The position numbers and the translations under genes are program-made. A DNA stretch of 64,000 bases, taken from Nematostella vectensis (lineage: Eukaryota; Cnidaria; Anthozoa; Actiniaria; Edwardsiidae). Location: contig NC_064041.1 in the NCBI RefSeq assembly GCF_932526225.1, forward strand, positions 16,863,888 through 16,927,887. The letters are read 5' to 3'. The notes beneath the pieces were generated by a model. That model saw only the letters and a program-made list of their open reading frames with translations, was not told the DNA's origin and made no database searches. This document shows, one piece after another, positions 25,201 to 38,900 of this stretch (the first letter of the stretch is position 1; each line of letters begins with the position of its first letter).

Positions 25201-25480
25201 TAGATTTTAACATAGAGCATAGCGCTCGATAGATTGATATACCTTTTTTTCAGAGTATACTGTTTTATTTTTCCTAATATTACTTTTTGGAATTTACATT
25301 CGGAAAAAAAAATTATCGATTGTAACCTTTTGGAGGTTACACTCGTAAAACAAATTCCCGGATGTAACCCTGAAGCTTTTCCCGAATGTAATCTCCAGTC
25401 CGATGGTGACTTTGATTGGGATAGTTTACGATACCAATAGTATTAAAAGTAATTTTCATTACAATTCCCTTCAGCAATGC
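22233..25480 (+). repeat. Satellite block, 3-unit (~1.62 kb) repeat x2
   Basis: Units starting 22233, 22777 and 23309 match 23855, 24400 and 24935 at offsets of 1622-1626 bp. Shared private variants include 'cttgagtactaacgctgcg', 'gaactagctag', 'cattacatttccc' and the 10-bp deletion before the inverted-repeat cluster. Confidence 0.85.
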
Positions 25481-28400
25481 CACGTTAGTCTTTCGTTGCG
25501 GGCACTTGACTACTAACGCAGCGACGTGGGTTCGATTCCCGCTGATAGCCTATTTTTTTTTTATTTTTTTTTTAAATATCGATATTTAATTATACTGTTC
25601 TTGGTGTGTCATGACATAAAAAGAAGGTATAGGGACATTTTTATGTACTCTCAGCATCTTTGATGTGCTCATGCTTTGTTCAGGATCCTGTACATATTTT
25701 ATGCACACAAGAACTAACTAGATTTCTTGGATAACTTGATTAAGTAGATTCTAACATAGAGCATAGCGCTCGATAGATTGATATGCCTTTTTTTCCGAGT
25801 ATACTGTTTTATTTTTCCAAATGTTACTTTTTGGAATTTACATTCGGAAAAAAAATTATCGATTGTAACCTTTTGAAGGTTGCACTCGTAAAACCAATTC
25901 CCGAATGTAACCCTGAAGCTTTTCCCGAATGTAACCTCCAGTCCGATGGTGACTTTGCTTGGGATAGTTTACGATACCAATAGTATTAAAAGTAATTTAC
26001 ATTACAATTCCCTTCAGCAATGCAACGTTAGTCTTTCGTTGCGGGCACTTGACTACTAACGCAGGGACCCGGGTTCGATTCCCGCTGATAGCCTATTTTT
26101 TTTTTATTTTTTTTTTTAATATCGATATTTAATTATACTGTTCTTGGTGTGTCATGACATAAAAAGAAGGTATAGGGACATTTTTATATACTCTCAGCAT
26201 CTTTGATGTGCTCATGCTTAGTTCAGGATCCTGTACATATTTTATGCACACAAGAACTAACTAGATTCCTTGGATAACTTGATTAAGTAGATTCTAACAT
26301 AGAGCATAGCGCTCGATAGATTGATATACCTTTTTTTCCGAGTATACTGTTTTATTATTCCTAATGTTACTTTTTGGAATTTACATTCGGAAAAAAAATA
26401 ACCTTTTGGAGGTTACACTCGTAAAACAAATTCCCGAATGTAACCCTGAAGCTTTTCCCGAATGTAACCTCCAGTCCGATGGTGACTTTGCTTGGGATAG
26501 TTTACGATACCAATAGTATTAAAAGTAATTTTCATTACAATTCCCTTCATCAATACCACGTTAGTCTTTCGTTGCGGGCACTTGACTACTAACGCAGCGA
26601 CCCGGGTTCGATTCCCGCTGATAGCCTATTTTTTTACTTTATTTTATTTTTTTTTAAAATATCGATACTTAATTATACTGTTCTTGGTGTGTCATGACAT
26701 AAAAAGAAGGTATAGGGACATTTTTATGTACTCTCAGCATCTTTGATGTGCTCATGCTTTGTTCAGGATCCTGTACATATTTTATGCACACAAGAACTAA
26801 CTAGATTCCTTGAATAACTTGATTAAGTAGATTCTAACATAGAGCATAGCGCTCGATAGATTGATATACCTTTTTTTCAGAGTATACTGTTTTATTTTTC
26901 CTAATATTTCTTTTTTGAATTTACATTCGGAAAAAAAATTATCGATGGTAACCTTTTGGAGGTTACACTCGTAAAACAAATTCCCGAATGTAACCCTGAA
27001 GCTTTTCCCGAATGTAACCTCCAGTCCGATGGTGACTTTACTTGGGATAGTTTACGATACCAATAGTATTAAAAGTAATTTTCATTACAATTCCCTTCAG
27101 CAATGCCACGTTAGTCTTTCGTTGCGGGCACTTGACTACTAACGCAGCGACCCGGGTTCGATTCCCGCTGATAGCCTATTTTTTATTTATTTTTTTTTTT
27201 AAATATCGATATTTAATTATACTGTTCTTGGTGTGTCATGACATAAAAAGAAGGTATAGGGACATTTTTATGTACTCTCAGCATCTTTGATGTGCTCATG
27301 CTTTGTTCAGGATCCTGTACATATTTTATGCACACAAGAACTAACTAGATTTCTTGGATAACTTGATTAAGTAGATTCTAACATAGAGCATAGCGCTCGA
27401 TAGATTGATATACCTTTTTTTCCGAGTATACTGTTTTATTATTCCTAATGTTACTTTTTGGAATTTACATTCGGAAAAAAAATAACCTTTTGGAGGTTAC
27501 ACTCGTAAAACAAATTCCCGAATGTAACCCTGAAGCTTTTCCCGAATGTAACCTCCAGTCCGATGGTGACTTTGCTTGGGATAGTTTACGATACCAATAG
27601 TATTAAAAGTAATTTTCATTACAATTCCCTTCATCAATACCACGTTAGTCTTTCGTTGCGGGCACTTGACTACTAACGCAGCGACCCGGGTTCGATTCCC
27701 GCTGATAGCCTATTTTTTTACTTTATTTTACTTTTTTTAAAATATCGATACTTAATTATACTGTTCTTGGTGTGTCATGACATAAAAAGAAGGTATAGGG
27801 ACATTTTTATGTACTCTCAGCATCTTTGATGTGCTCATGCTTTGTTCAGGATCCTGTACATATTTTATGCACACAAGAACTAACTAGATTCCTTGAATAA
27901 CTTGATTAAGTAGATTCTAACATAGAGCATAGCGCTCGATAGATTGATATACCTTTTTTTCAGAGTATACTGTTTTATTTTTCCTAATATTTCTTTTTTG
28001 AATTTACATTCGGAAAAAAAATTATCGATGGTAACCTTTTGGAGGTTACACTCGTAAAACAAATTCCCGAATGTAACCCTGAAGCTTTTCCCGAATGTAA
28101 CCTCCAGTCCGATGGTGACTTTACTTGGGATAGTTTACGATACCAATAGTATTAAAAGTAATTTTCATTACAATTCCCTTCAGCAATGCCACGTTAGTCT
28201 TTCGTTGCGGGCACTTGACTACTAACGCAGCGACCCGGGTTCGATTCCCGCTGATAGCCTATTTTTTATTTATTTATTTTTTTAAATATCGATATTTAAT
28301 TATACTGTTCTTGGTGTGTCATGACATAAAAAGAAGGTATAGGGACATTTTTATGTACTCTCAGCATCTTTGATGTGCTCATGCTTTGTTCAGGATCCTG

Positions 28401-29817
28401 TACATATTTTATGCACACAAGAACTAACTAGATTTCTTGGATAACTTGATTAAGTAGATTCTAACATAGAGCATAGCGCTCGATAGATTGATATACCTTT
28501 TTTTCCGAGTATACTGTTTTATTATTCCTAATGTTACTTTTTGGAATTTACATTCGGAAAAAAAATAACCTTTTGGAGGTTACACTCGTAAAACAAATTC
28601 CCGAATGTAACCCTGAAGCTTTTCCCGAATGTAACCTCCAGTCCGATGGTGACTTTGCTTGGGATAGTTTACGATACCAATAGTATTAAAAGTAATTTTC
28701 ATTACAATTCCCTTCATCAATACCACGTTAGTCTTTCGTTGCGGGCACTTGACTACTAACGCAGTGACCCGGGTTCGATTCCCGCTGATAGCCTATTTTT
28801 TTACTTTATTTTACTTTTTTTAAAATATCGATACTTAATTATACTGTTCTTGGTGTGTCATGACATAAAAAGAAGGTATAGGGACATTTTTATGTACTCT
28901 CAGCATCTTTGATGTGCTCATGCTTTGTTCAGGATCCTGTACATATTTTATGCACACAAGAACTAACTAGATTCCTTGAATAACTTGATTAAGTAGATTC
29001 TAACATAGAGCATAGCGCTCGATAGATTGATATACCTTTTTTTCAGAGTATACTGTTTTATTTTTCCTAATATTTCTTTTTTGAATTTACATTCGGAAAA
29101 AAAATTATCGATGGTAACCTTTTGGAGGTTACACTCGTAAAACAAATTCCCGAATGTAACCCTGAAGCTTTTCCCGAATGTAACCTCCAGTCCGATGGTG
29201 ACTTTACTTGGGATAGTTTACGATACCAATAGTATTAAAAGTAATTTTCATTACAATTCCCTTCAGCAATGCCACGTTAGTCTTTCGTTGCGGGCACTTG
29301 ACTACTAACGCAGCGACCCGGGTTCGATTCCCGCTGATAGCCTATTTTTTTTCTTTTTTTTTTTTTTTAAATCGATACTTAATTATACTGTTCTTGGTGT
29401 GTCATGACATAAAAAGAAGGTATAGGGACATTTTTATGTACTCTCAGCATCTTTGATGTGCTCATGCTTTGTTCAGGATCCTGTACATATTTTATGCACA
29501 CAAGAACTAACTAGATTCCTTGGATAACTTGATTAAGTAGATTCTATCATAGAGCATAGCGCTCGATAGATTGATATACCTTTTTTTCAGAGTATACTGT
29601 TTTATTTTTCCTAATATTACTTTTTGGAATTTACATTCGGAAAAAAAAATTATCGATTGTAACCTTTTGGAGGTTACACTCGTAAAACAAATTCCCGAAT
29701 GTAACCCTGAAGCTTTTCCCGAATGTAACCTCCAGTCCGATGGTGACTTTACTTGGGATAGTTTACGATACCAATAGTATTAAAAGTAATTTTCATTACA
29801 ATTCCCTTCAGCAATGC
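25481..29817 (+). repeat. Satellite block, 2-unit (~1083 bp) repeat x3
   Basis: A ~534-bp unit carrying the 10-bp 'ttatcgattg' deletion and 'ttattattcc' alternates with a ~549-bp unit carrying 'ccttgaataac', 'taatatttcttttttg' and 'atcgatggtaacc'. Pair starts are 26557, 27641 and 28724, with spacing 1083-1084 bp. The left ~1 kb (25481-26556) is a mixture of earlier types. Confidence 0.88.
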
Positions 29818-32800
29818 CACGTTAGTCTTTCGTTGCGGGCACTTGACTACTAACGCAGTGACCCGGGTTCGATTCCCGCTGATAGCCTATTTTTTTTTCT
29901 TTATTATTTTTTTAAATATCGATATTTAATTGTACTGTTCTTTGTGTGTCATGACATAAAAAGAAGGTATAGGGACATTTTTATGTACTCTCAGCATCTT
30001 TGATGTGCTCATGCTTTGTTCAGGATCCTGTACATATTTTATGCACACAAGAACTAACTAGATTCCTTGGATAACTTGATTAAGTAGATTCTAACATAGA
30101 GCATAGCGCTCGATAGATTGATATACCTTTTTTTCCGAGTATACTGTTTTATTATTCCTAATGTTACTTTTTGGAATTTACATTCGGAAAAAAAATAACC
30201 TTTCGGAGGTTACACTCGTAAAACAAATTCCCGAATGTAACCCTGAAGCTTTTCCCGAATGTAACCTCCAGTCCGATGGTGACTTTGCTTTGGATAGTTT
30301 ACGATACCAATAGTATTAAAAGTAATTTACATTAAAATTCCCTTCAGCAATGCAACGTTAGTCTTTCGTTGCGGGCACTTGATTACTAAAGCAGCGACCC
30401 GGGTTCGATTCCCGCTGATAGCCTATTTTTTTTTTTTTTTTTTTTAAATACCGATACTTAACTATACTGTTCTTGGTGTGTCATGACATAAAAAGAAGGT
30501 ATAGGGACATTTTTATGTACTCTCAGCATCTTTGATGTGCTCATGCTTTGTTCAGGATCCTGTACATATTTTATGCACACAAGAACTAACTAGATTCCTT
30601 GGATAACTTGATTAGGTAGATTCTAACATAGAGCATAGCGCTCGATAGATTGATATACCTTTTTTCAGAGTATACTGTTTTATTTTTCCTAATATTACTT
30701 TTTGGAATTTACATTCGGAAAAAAAATTATCGATTGTAACCTTTCGGAGGTTACCATCGTAAAACAAATTCCCGGATGTAACCCTGAAGCTTTTCCCGAA
30801 TGTAACCTCCAGTCCGATGATGACTTTGATTGGGATAGTTTACGATACCAATAGTATTAAAAGTAATTTTCATTACAATTCCCTTCAGCAATGCCACGTT
30901 AGTCTTTCGTTGCGGGCACTTGACTACTAACGCAGCGACGTGGGTTCGATTCCCGCTGATAGCCTATTTTTTTTATTATTATTATTATTTTTTTTTAAAT
31001 ATCGATACTTTATTATACTGTTCTTGGTGTGTCATGACATAAAAAGAAAGTATAGGGACATTTTTATGTACTCTCAGCATCTTTGATGTGCTCATGCTTT
31101 GTTCAGGATCCTGTACATATTATATGCACACAAGAACTAACTAGATTCCTTGGATAACTTGATTAAGTAGATTCTAACATAGAGCATAGCGCTCGATAGA
31201 TTGATATACCTTTTTTTCCGAGTATACTGTTTTATTTTTCCTAATGTTACTTTTTTGGAATTTACATTCGGAAAAAAAATTATCGATTGTAACCGTTTGG
31301 AGGTTACACTCGTAAAACAAATTCCCGAATGTAACCCTGAAGCTTTTCCCGAATGTAACCTCCAGTCCGATGGTGACTTTGCATGGGATAGTTTACGATA
31401 CCAATAGTAATAAAAATAATTTTCATTACAATTCCCTTTAGCAATGCCACGTTAGTCTTTCGTTGCGGGCACTTGACTACTAACGCACCTACCCGGGTTC
31501 GATTCCCGCTGATGGCCTTTTTTTTTTTTTAACTTTTTTTTTTTTTAAATTCCGATACTTAACTATGTTGTTCTTGGTGTGTCATGACATAAAAAGAAGG
31601 TATAGGGACATTTTTATGTACTCTCAGCATCTTTGATGTGCTCATGCTTTGTTCAGGATCCTTGACATATTTTATGCACACAAGAACTAACTAGATTCCT
31701 TGGATAACTTGATTAAGTAGATTCTAACATAGAGCATAGCGCTCGATAGATTGATATACCTTTTTTTCAGAGTATACTGTTTTATTTTTTCTAATATTAC
31801 TTTTTGGAATTTACATTCGGAAAAAAAAAAATATCGATTGTAACCTTTTGGAGGTTACACTCGTAAAACAAATTCCCGGATGTAACCCTGAAGCTTTTCC
31901 CGAATGTAATCTCCAGTCCGATGGTGACTTTGATTGGGATAGTTTACGATACCAATAGTATTAAAAGTAATTTTCATTACAATTCCCTTCAGCAATGCCA
32001 CGTTAGTCTTTCGTTGCGGGCACTTGACTACTAACGCAGCGACGTGGGTTCGATTCCCGCTGATAGCCTATTTTTTTTTATTTTTTTTTTTAAATATCGA
32101 TATTTAATTATACTGTTCTTGGTGTGTCATGACATAAAAAGAAGGTATAGGGACATTTTTATGTACTCTCAGCATCTTTGATGTGCTCATGCTTTGTTCA
32201 GGATCCTGTACATATTTTATGCACACAAGAACTAACTAGATTTCTTGGATAACTTGATTAAGTAGATTCTAACATAGAGCATAGCGCTCGATAGATTGAT
32301 ATGCCTTTTTTTCCGAGTATACTGTTTTATTTTTCCAAATGTTACTTTTTGGAATTTACATTCGGAAAAAAAATTATCGATTGTAACCTTTTGGAGGTTG
32401 CACTCGTAAAACAAATTCCCGAATGTAACCCTGAAGCTTTTCCCGAATGTAACTTCCAGTCCGATGGTGACTTTGCTTGGGATAGTTTACGATACCAATA
32501 GTATTAAAAGTAATTTACATTACAATTCCCTTCAGCAATGCAACGTTAGTCTTTCGTTGCGGGCACTTGACAACTAACGCAGCGACCCGGGTTCGATTCC
32601 CGCTGATAGCCTATTTTTTTTATTTTTTTTTTAAATATCGATATTTAAATATACTGTTCTTGGTGTGTCATGACATAAAAAGAAGGTATAGGGACATTTT
32701 TATGTACTCTCAGCATCTTTGATGTGCTCATGCTTAGTTCAGGATCCTGTACATATTTTATGCACACAAGAACTAACTAGATTCCTTGGATAACTTGATT

Positions 32801-34716
32801 AAGTAGATTCTAACATAGAGCATAGCGCTCGATAGATTGATATACCTTTTTTTCCGAGTATACTGTTTTATTATTCCTAATGTTACTTTTTGGAATTTAC
32901 ATTCGGAAAAAAAATTATCGATTGTAACCTTTTGGAGGTTACACTCGTAAAACAAATTCCCGAATGTAACCCTGAAGCTTTTCCCGAATGTAACCTCCAG
33001 TCCGATGGTGACTTTGCTTGGGATAGTTTACTATACCAATAGTATTAAAAGTAATTTTCATTACAATTCCCTTCATCAATGCCACGTTAGTCTTTTGTTG
33101 CGGGCACTTGACTACTAACGCAGCGACCCGTGTTCGATTCCCGCTGATAGCCTATTTTTTTTCTTTATTTATTTTTTTTAATTATCGATTCTAAATTATA
33201 CTGTTCTTGGTGTGTCATGACATAAAAAGAAGGTATAGGGACATTTTTATGTACTCTCAGCATCTTTGATGTGCTCATGCTTTGTTCAGGATCCTGTACA
33301 TATTTTATGCACACAAGAACTAACTAGATTCCTTGGATAACTTGATTAAGTAGATTCTAACATAGAGCATAGCGCTCGATAGATTGATATACCTTTTTTT
33401 CAGAGTATACTGTTTTATTTTTCCTAATATTACTTTTTGGAATTTACATTCGGAAAAAAAAATTATCGATTGTAACCTTTTGGAGGTTACACTCGTAAAA
33501 CAAATTCCCGAATGTAACCCTGAAGCTTTTCCCGAATGTAACCTCCAGTCCGATGGTGACTTTACTTGGGATAGTTTACGATACCAATAGTATTAAAAGT
33601 AATTTTCATTACAAATCCCTTCAGCAATGCCACGTTAGTCTTTCGTTGCGGGCACTTGACTACTAACGCAGCGACCCGTGTTCGATTCCCGCTGATAGCC
33701 TATTTTTTTTTCTTTATTTTTTTTTTTTAAATATCGATACTAAATTATACTGTTCTTGGTGTGTCATGACATAAAAAGAAGGTATAGGGACATTTTTATG
33801 TACTCTCAGCATCTTTGATGTGCTCATGCTTTGTTCAGGATCCTGTACATATTTTATGCACACAAGAACTAACTAGATTCCTTGGATAACTTGATTAAGT
33901 AGATTCTAACATAGAGCATAGCGCTCGATAGATTGATATACCTTTTTTTCCGAGTATACTGTTTTATTATTCCTAATGTTACTTTTTGGAATTTACATTC
34001 GGAAAAAAATAACCTTTTGGAGGTTACACTCGTAAAACAAATTCCCGAATGTAACCCTGAAGCTTTTCCCGAATGTAACCTCCAGTCCGATGGTGACTTT
34101 GCTTGGGATAGTTTACGATACAAATAGTATTAAAAGTAATTTTTATTACAATTCCCTTCATCAATACCACGTTAGTCTTTCGCTGCGGGCACTTGACTAC
34201 TAACGCAGCGACCCGGGTTCGATTCCCGCTGATAGCCTATTTTTTTACTTTATTTTACTTTTTTTTAAATATCGATACTTAATTATACTGTTCTTGGTGT
34301 GTCATGACATAAAAAGAAGGTATAGGGACATTTTTATGTACTCTCAGCATCTTTGATGTGCTCATGCTTTGTTCAGGATCCTGTACATATTTTATGCACA
34401 CAAGAACTAACTAGATTCCTTGAATAACTTGATTAAGTAGATTCTAACATAGAGCATAGCGCTCGATAGATTGATATACCTTTTTGTCAGAGTATACTGT
34501 TTTATTTTTCCTAATATTTCTTTTTTGAATTTACATTCGGAAAAAAAATGATCGATGGTAACCTTTTGGAGGTTACACTCGTAAAACAAATTCCCGAATG
34601 TAACCCTGAAGCTTTTCCCGAATGTAACCTCCAGTCCGATGGTGACTTTACTTGGGATAGTTTACGATACCAATAGTATTAAAAGTAATTTTCATTACAA
34701 TTCCCTTCAGCAATGC
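29818..34716 (+). repeat. Satellite, mosaic block at the end of the first subfamily domain
   Basis: Nine units (29818, 30354, 30895, 31448, 31999, 32542, 33083, 33631 and 34168) reuse types seen at 11-29 kb with no simple period. The 'gatatgcc' with 'tttttccaaatg' type recurs at 21992, 25783 and 32301. The last unit carries the rare 'tttttgtcagag', otherwise found only near 63956. Confidence 0.8.
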
Positions 34717-35649
34717 CACGTTAGTCTTTCGTTGCGGGCACGTGACTACTAACGCAGCCACCCGGGTTCGATTCCCGCTGAAAGCCTATTTTTTTTTCTT
34801 TATTTTTTTTATTAAATATCGATACTTAATTATACTGTTCTTGGTGTGTCATGACATAAAAAGAAGGTATAGGAACACTTTTATGTACTCTTAGCATCTT
34901 TGATGTGCTCATGCTTTGTTCAGGATCCTGCACATATTTTATGCACACAAGAACTAACTAGATTCCTTGGATAACTTGATTAAGTAGATTCTAACATAGA
35001 GCATAGCACTCGATAGATTGATATACCTTTTTTTCCGAGTATACTGTTTTATTTTTTCCTAATGTTACTTTTTGGAATTTACATTCGGAAAAAAAAATTA
35101 TCGATTGTAACCTTTTGGAGGTTACACTCGTAAAACAAATTCCCGAATGTAACCCTGAAGCTTTTCCCGAATGTAACCTCCAGTCCGATGGTGACTTCGC
35201 TTGGGATAGTTTACGATACCAATAGTATTAAAAGTAATTTTCATTACAATTCCCTTCAGCAAAGCCACGTTAGTCTTTCGTTGCTGGCACTTGACTACTA
35301 ACGCAGCGACCCGGGTTCGATTCCCGCTGATAGCCTATTTTTTTTTCTTATTTTTTTTTTTATTAAATATCGATACTTAATTATACTGTTCTTGGTGTGT
35401 CATGACATAAAAAGAAGGTATAGGAACACTTTTATGTACTCTCAGCATCTTTGATGTGATCATGCTTTGTTCAGGATCCTGTACATATTTTATGCCCACA
35501 AGAACTAACTAGATTCCTTGGATAACTTGATTAAGTAGATTCTAACATAGAGCATAGCGCTCGATAGATTGATATACCTTTTTTTCCGAGTTTTCTGTTT
35601 TATTTTTCCTAATGTTACTTTTTGGAATTTACATTCGGAAAAAAAATTA

Positions 35650-38600
35650 TCGATTGTAACCTTTTGGAGGTTACACTCGTAAAACAAATTCCCGAATGTA
35701 AACCTGAAGCTTTTCCCGAATGTAACCTCCAGTCCGATGGTGACTTTGCTTGGGATAGTTTACGATACCAATAGTATTAAAAGTAATTTTCATTACAATT
35801 CCCTTCAGCAATGCCACGTTAGTCTTTCGTTGCTGGCACTTGACTACTAACGCAGCCACCCGGGTTCGATTCCCGCTGATAGCCTATTTTTTTTTCTTTA
35901 TTTTTTTTATTAAATATCGATACTTAATTATACTGTTCTTGGTGTGTCATGACATAAAAAGAAGGTATAGGAACACTTTTATGTACTCTCAGCATCTTTG
36001 ATGTGATCATGCTTTGTTCAGGATCCTGTACATATTTTATGCCCACAAGAACTAACTAGATTCCTTGGATAACTTGATTAAGTAGATTCTAACATAGAGC
36101 ATAGCGCTTGATAGATTGATATACCTTTTTTTCCGTGTTTTCTGTTTTATTTTTCCAAATGTTACTTTTTGGAATTTACATTTGGAAAAAAAAATTAACG
36201 ATTGTAACCTTTTGGAGGTTACACTCGTAAAACAAATTCCCGAATGTAACCCTTAAGCTTTTCCCGAATGTAACCTCCAGTCCGATGGTGACTTTGCTTG
36301 GGATAGTTTACGATACCAATAGTATTAAAAGTAATTTTCATTACAATTCCCTTCAGCAATGCCACGTTAGTCTTTCGTTGCTGGCACTTGACTACTAACG
36401 CAGCCACCCGGGTTTGATTCCCGCTGATAGCCTATTTTTTTTTTCTTTATTTTTTTTTATTAAATATCGATACTTAATTATACTGTTCTTGGTGTGTCAT
36501 GACATAAAAAGAAGGTATAGGAACACTTTTATGTACTCTCAGCATCTTTGATGTGCTCATGCTTTGTTCAGGATCCTGTACATATTTTATGCACACAAAA
36601 ACTAACTAGATTCCTTGAATAACTTGATTAAGTAGATTCTAACATAGAGCATAGCGCTCGATAGATTGATATACCTTTTTTTCAGAGTATACTGTTTTAT
36701 TTTTCCTAATATTTCTTTTTTGAATTTACATTCGGAAAAAAAATTATCGATGGTATCCTTTTGGAGGTTACACTCGTAAAACAAAATCCCGAATGTAACC
36801 CTGAAGCTTTTCCCGAATGTAACCTCCAGTCCGATGGTGACTTTACTTGGGATAGTTTACGATACCAATAGTATTAAAAGTAATTTTCATTACAATTCCC
36901 TTCAGCAATGCCACGTTAGTCTTTCGTTGCGGGCACTTGACTACTAACGCAGCGACCCGGGTTCGATTCCCGCTGATAGCCTATTTTTTATTTTTTTTTT
37001 TTTTAAATCGATACTTAATTATACTGTTCTTGGTGTGTCATGACATAAAAAGAAGGTATAGGAACACTTTTATGTACTCTCAGCATCTTTGATGTGCTCA
37101 TGCTTTGTTCAGGATCCTGCACATATTTTATGCACACAAGAACTAACTAGATTCCTTGGATAACTTGATTAAGTAGATTCTAACATAGAGCATAGCACTC
37201 GATAGATTGATATACCTTTTTTTCCGAGTATACTGTTTTATTTTTTCCTAATGTTACTTTTTGGAATTTACATTCGGAAAAAAAATTATCGATTGTAACC
37301 TTTTGGAGGTTACACTCGTAAAACAAATTCCCGAATGTAAACCTGAAGCTTTTCCCGAATGTAACCTCCAGTCCGATGGTGACTTTGCTTGGGATAGTTT
37401 ACGATACCAATAGTATTAAAAGTAATTTTCATTACAATTCCCTTCAGCAATGCCACGTTAGTCTTTCGTTGCTGGCACTTGACTACTAACGCAGCCACCC
37501 GGGTTCGATTCCCGCTGATAGCCTATTTTTTTTTCTTTATTTTTTTTATTAAATATCGATACTTAATTATACTGTTCTTGGTGTGTCATGACATAAAAAG
37601 AAGGTATAGGAACACTTTTATGTACTCTCAGCATCTTTGATGTGATCATGCTTTGTTCAGGATCCTGTACATATTTTATGCCCACAAGAACTAACTAGAT
37701 TCCTTGGATAACTTGATTAAGTAGATTCTAACATAGAGCATAGCGCTTGATAGATTGATATACCTTTTTTTCCGTGTTTTCTGTTTTATTTTTCCAAATG
37801 TTACTTTTTGGAATTTACATTTGGAAAAAAAAATTAACGATTGTAACCTTTTGGAGGTTACACTCGTAAAACAAATTCCCGAATGTAACCCTTAAGCTTT
37901 TCCCGAATGTAACCTCCAGTCCGATGGTGACTTTGCTTGGGATAGTTTACGATACCAATAGTATTAAAAGTAATTTTCATTACAATTCCCTTCAGCAATG
38001 CCACGTTAGTCTTTCGTTGCTGGCACTTGACTACTAACGCAGCCACCCGGGTTTGATTCCCGCTGATAGCCTATTTTTTTTTTCTTTATTTTTTTTTATT
38101 AAATATCGATACTTAATTATACTGTTCTTGGTGTGTCATGACATAAAAAGAAGGTATAGGAACACTTTTATGTACTCTCAGCATCTTTGATGTGCTCATG
38201 CTTTGTTCAGGATCCTGTACATATTTTATGCACACAAAAACTAACTAGATTCCTTGAATAACTTGATTAAGTAGATTCTAACATAGAGCATAGCGCTCGA
38301 TAGATTGATATACCTTTTTTTCAGAGTATACTGTTTTATTTTTCCTAATATTTCTTTTTTGAATTTACATTCGGAAAAAAAATTATCGATGGTATCCTTT
38401 TGGAGGTTACACTCGTAAAACAAAATCCCGAATGTAACCCTGAAGCTTTTCCCGAATGTAACCTCCAGTCCGATGGTGACTTTACTTGGGATAGTTTACG
38501 ATACCAATAGTATTAAAAGTAATTTTCATTACAATTCCCTTCAGCAATGCCACGTTAGTCTTTCGTTGCGGGCACTTGACTACTAACGCAGCGACCCGGG

Positions 38601-38900
38601 TTCGATTCCCGCTGATAGCCTATTTTTTATTTTTTTTTTTTTTAAATCGATACTTAATTATACTGTTCTTGGTGTGTCATGACATAAAAAGAAGGTATAG
38701 GAACACTTTTATGTACTCTCAGCATCTTTGATGTGCTCATGCTTTGTTCAGGATCCTGCACATATTTTATGCACACAAGAACTAACTAGATTCCTTGGAT
38801 AACTTGATTAAGTAGATTCTAACATAGAGCATAGCACTCGATAGATTGATATACCTTTTTTTCCGAGTATACTGTTTTATTTTTTCCTAATGTTACTTTT
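35650..38900 (+). repeat. 3-unit (1639 bp) tandem duplication in the second domain
   Basis: Units 35815, 36363 and 36912 match 37454, 38002 and 38551 at an offset of exactly 1639 bp or within 1 bp. Shared private changes are 'gtaaacctgaag' (35698 and 37337), 'cccttaagc' and 'acaaaatcccg'. The breakpoints are approximate. Confidence 0.88.

Noticed and set aside
35671-35859. Recurrent 62-codon minus-strand frames (encoding AALVVKCQQRKTNV...)
   Set aside because: Start is GTG in the tRNA-like module, and the frame is open only in units with particular head substitutions. Not a gene.
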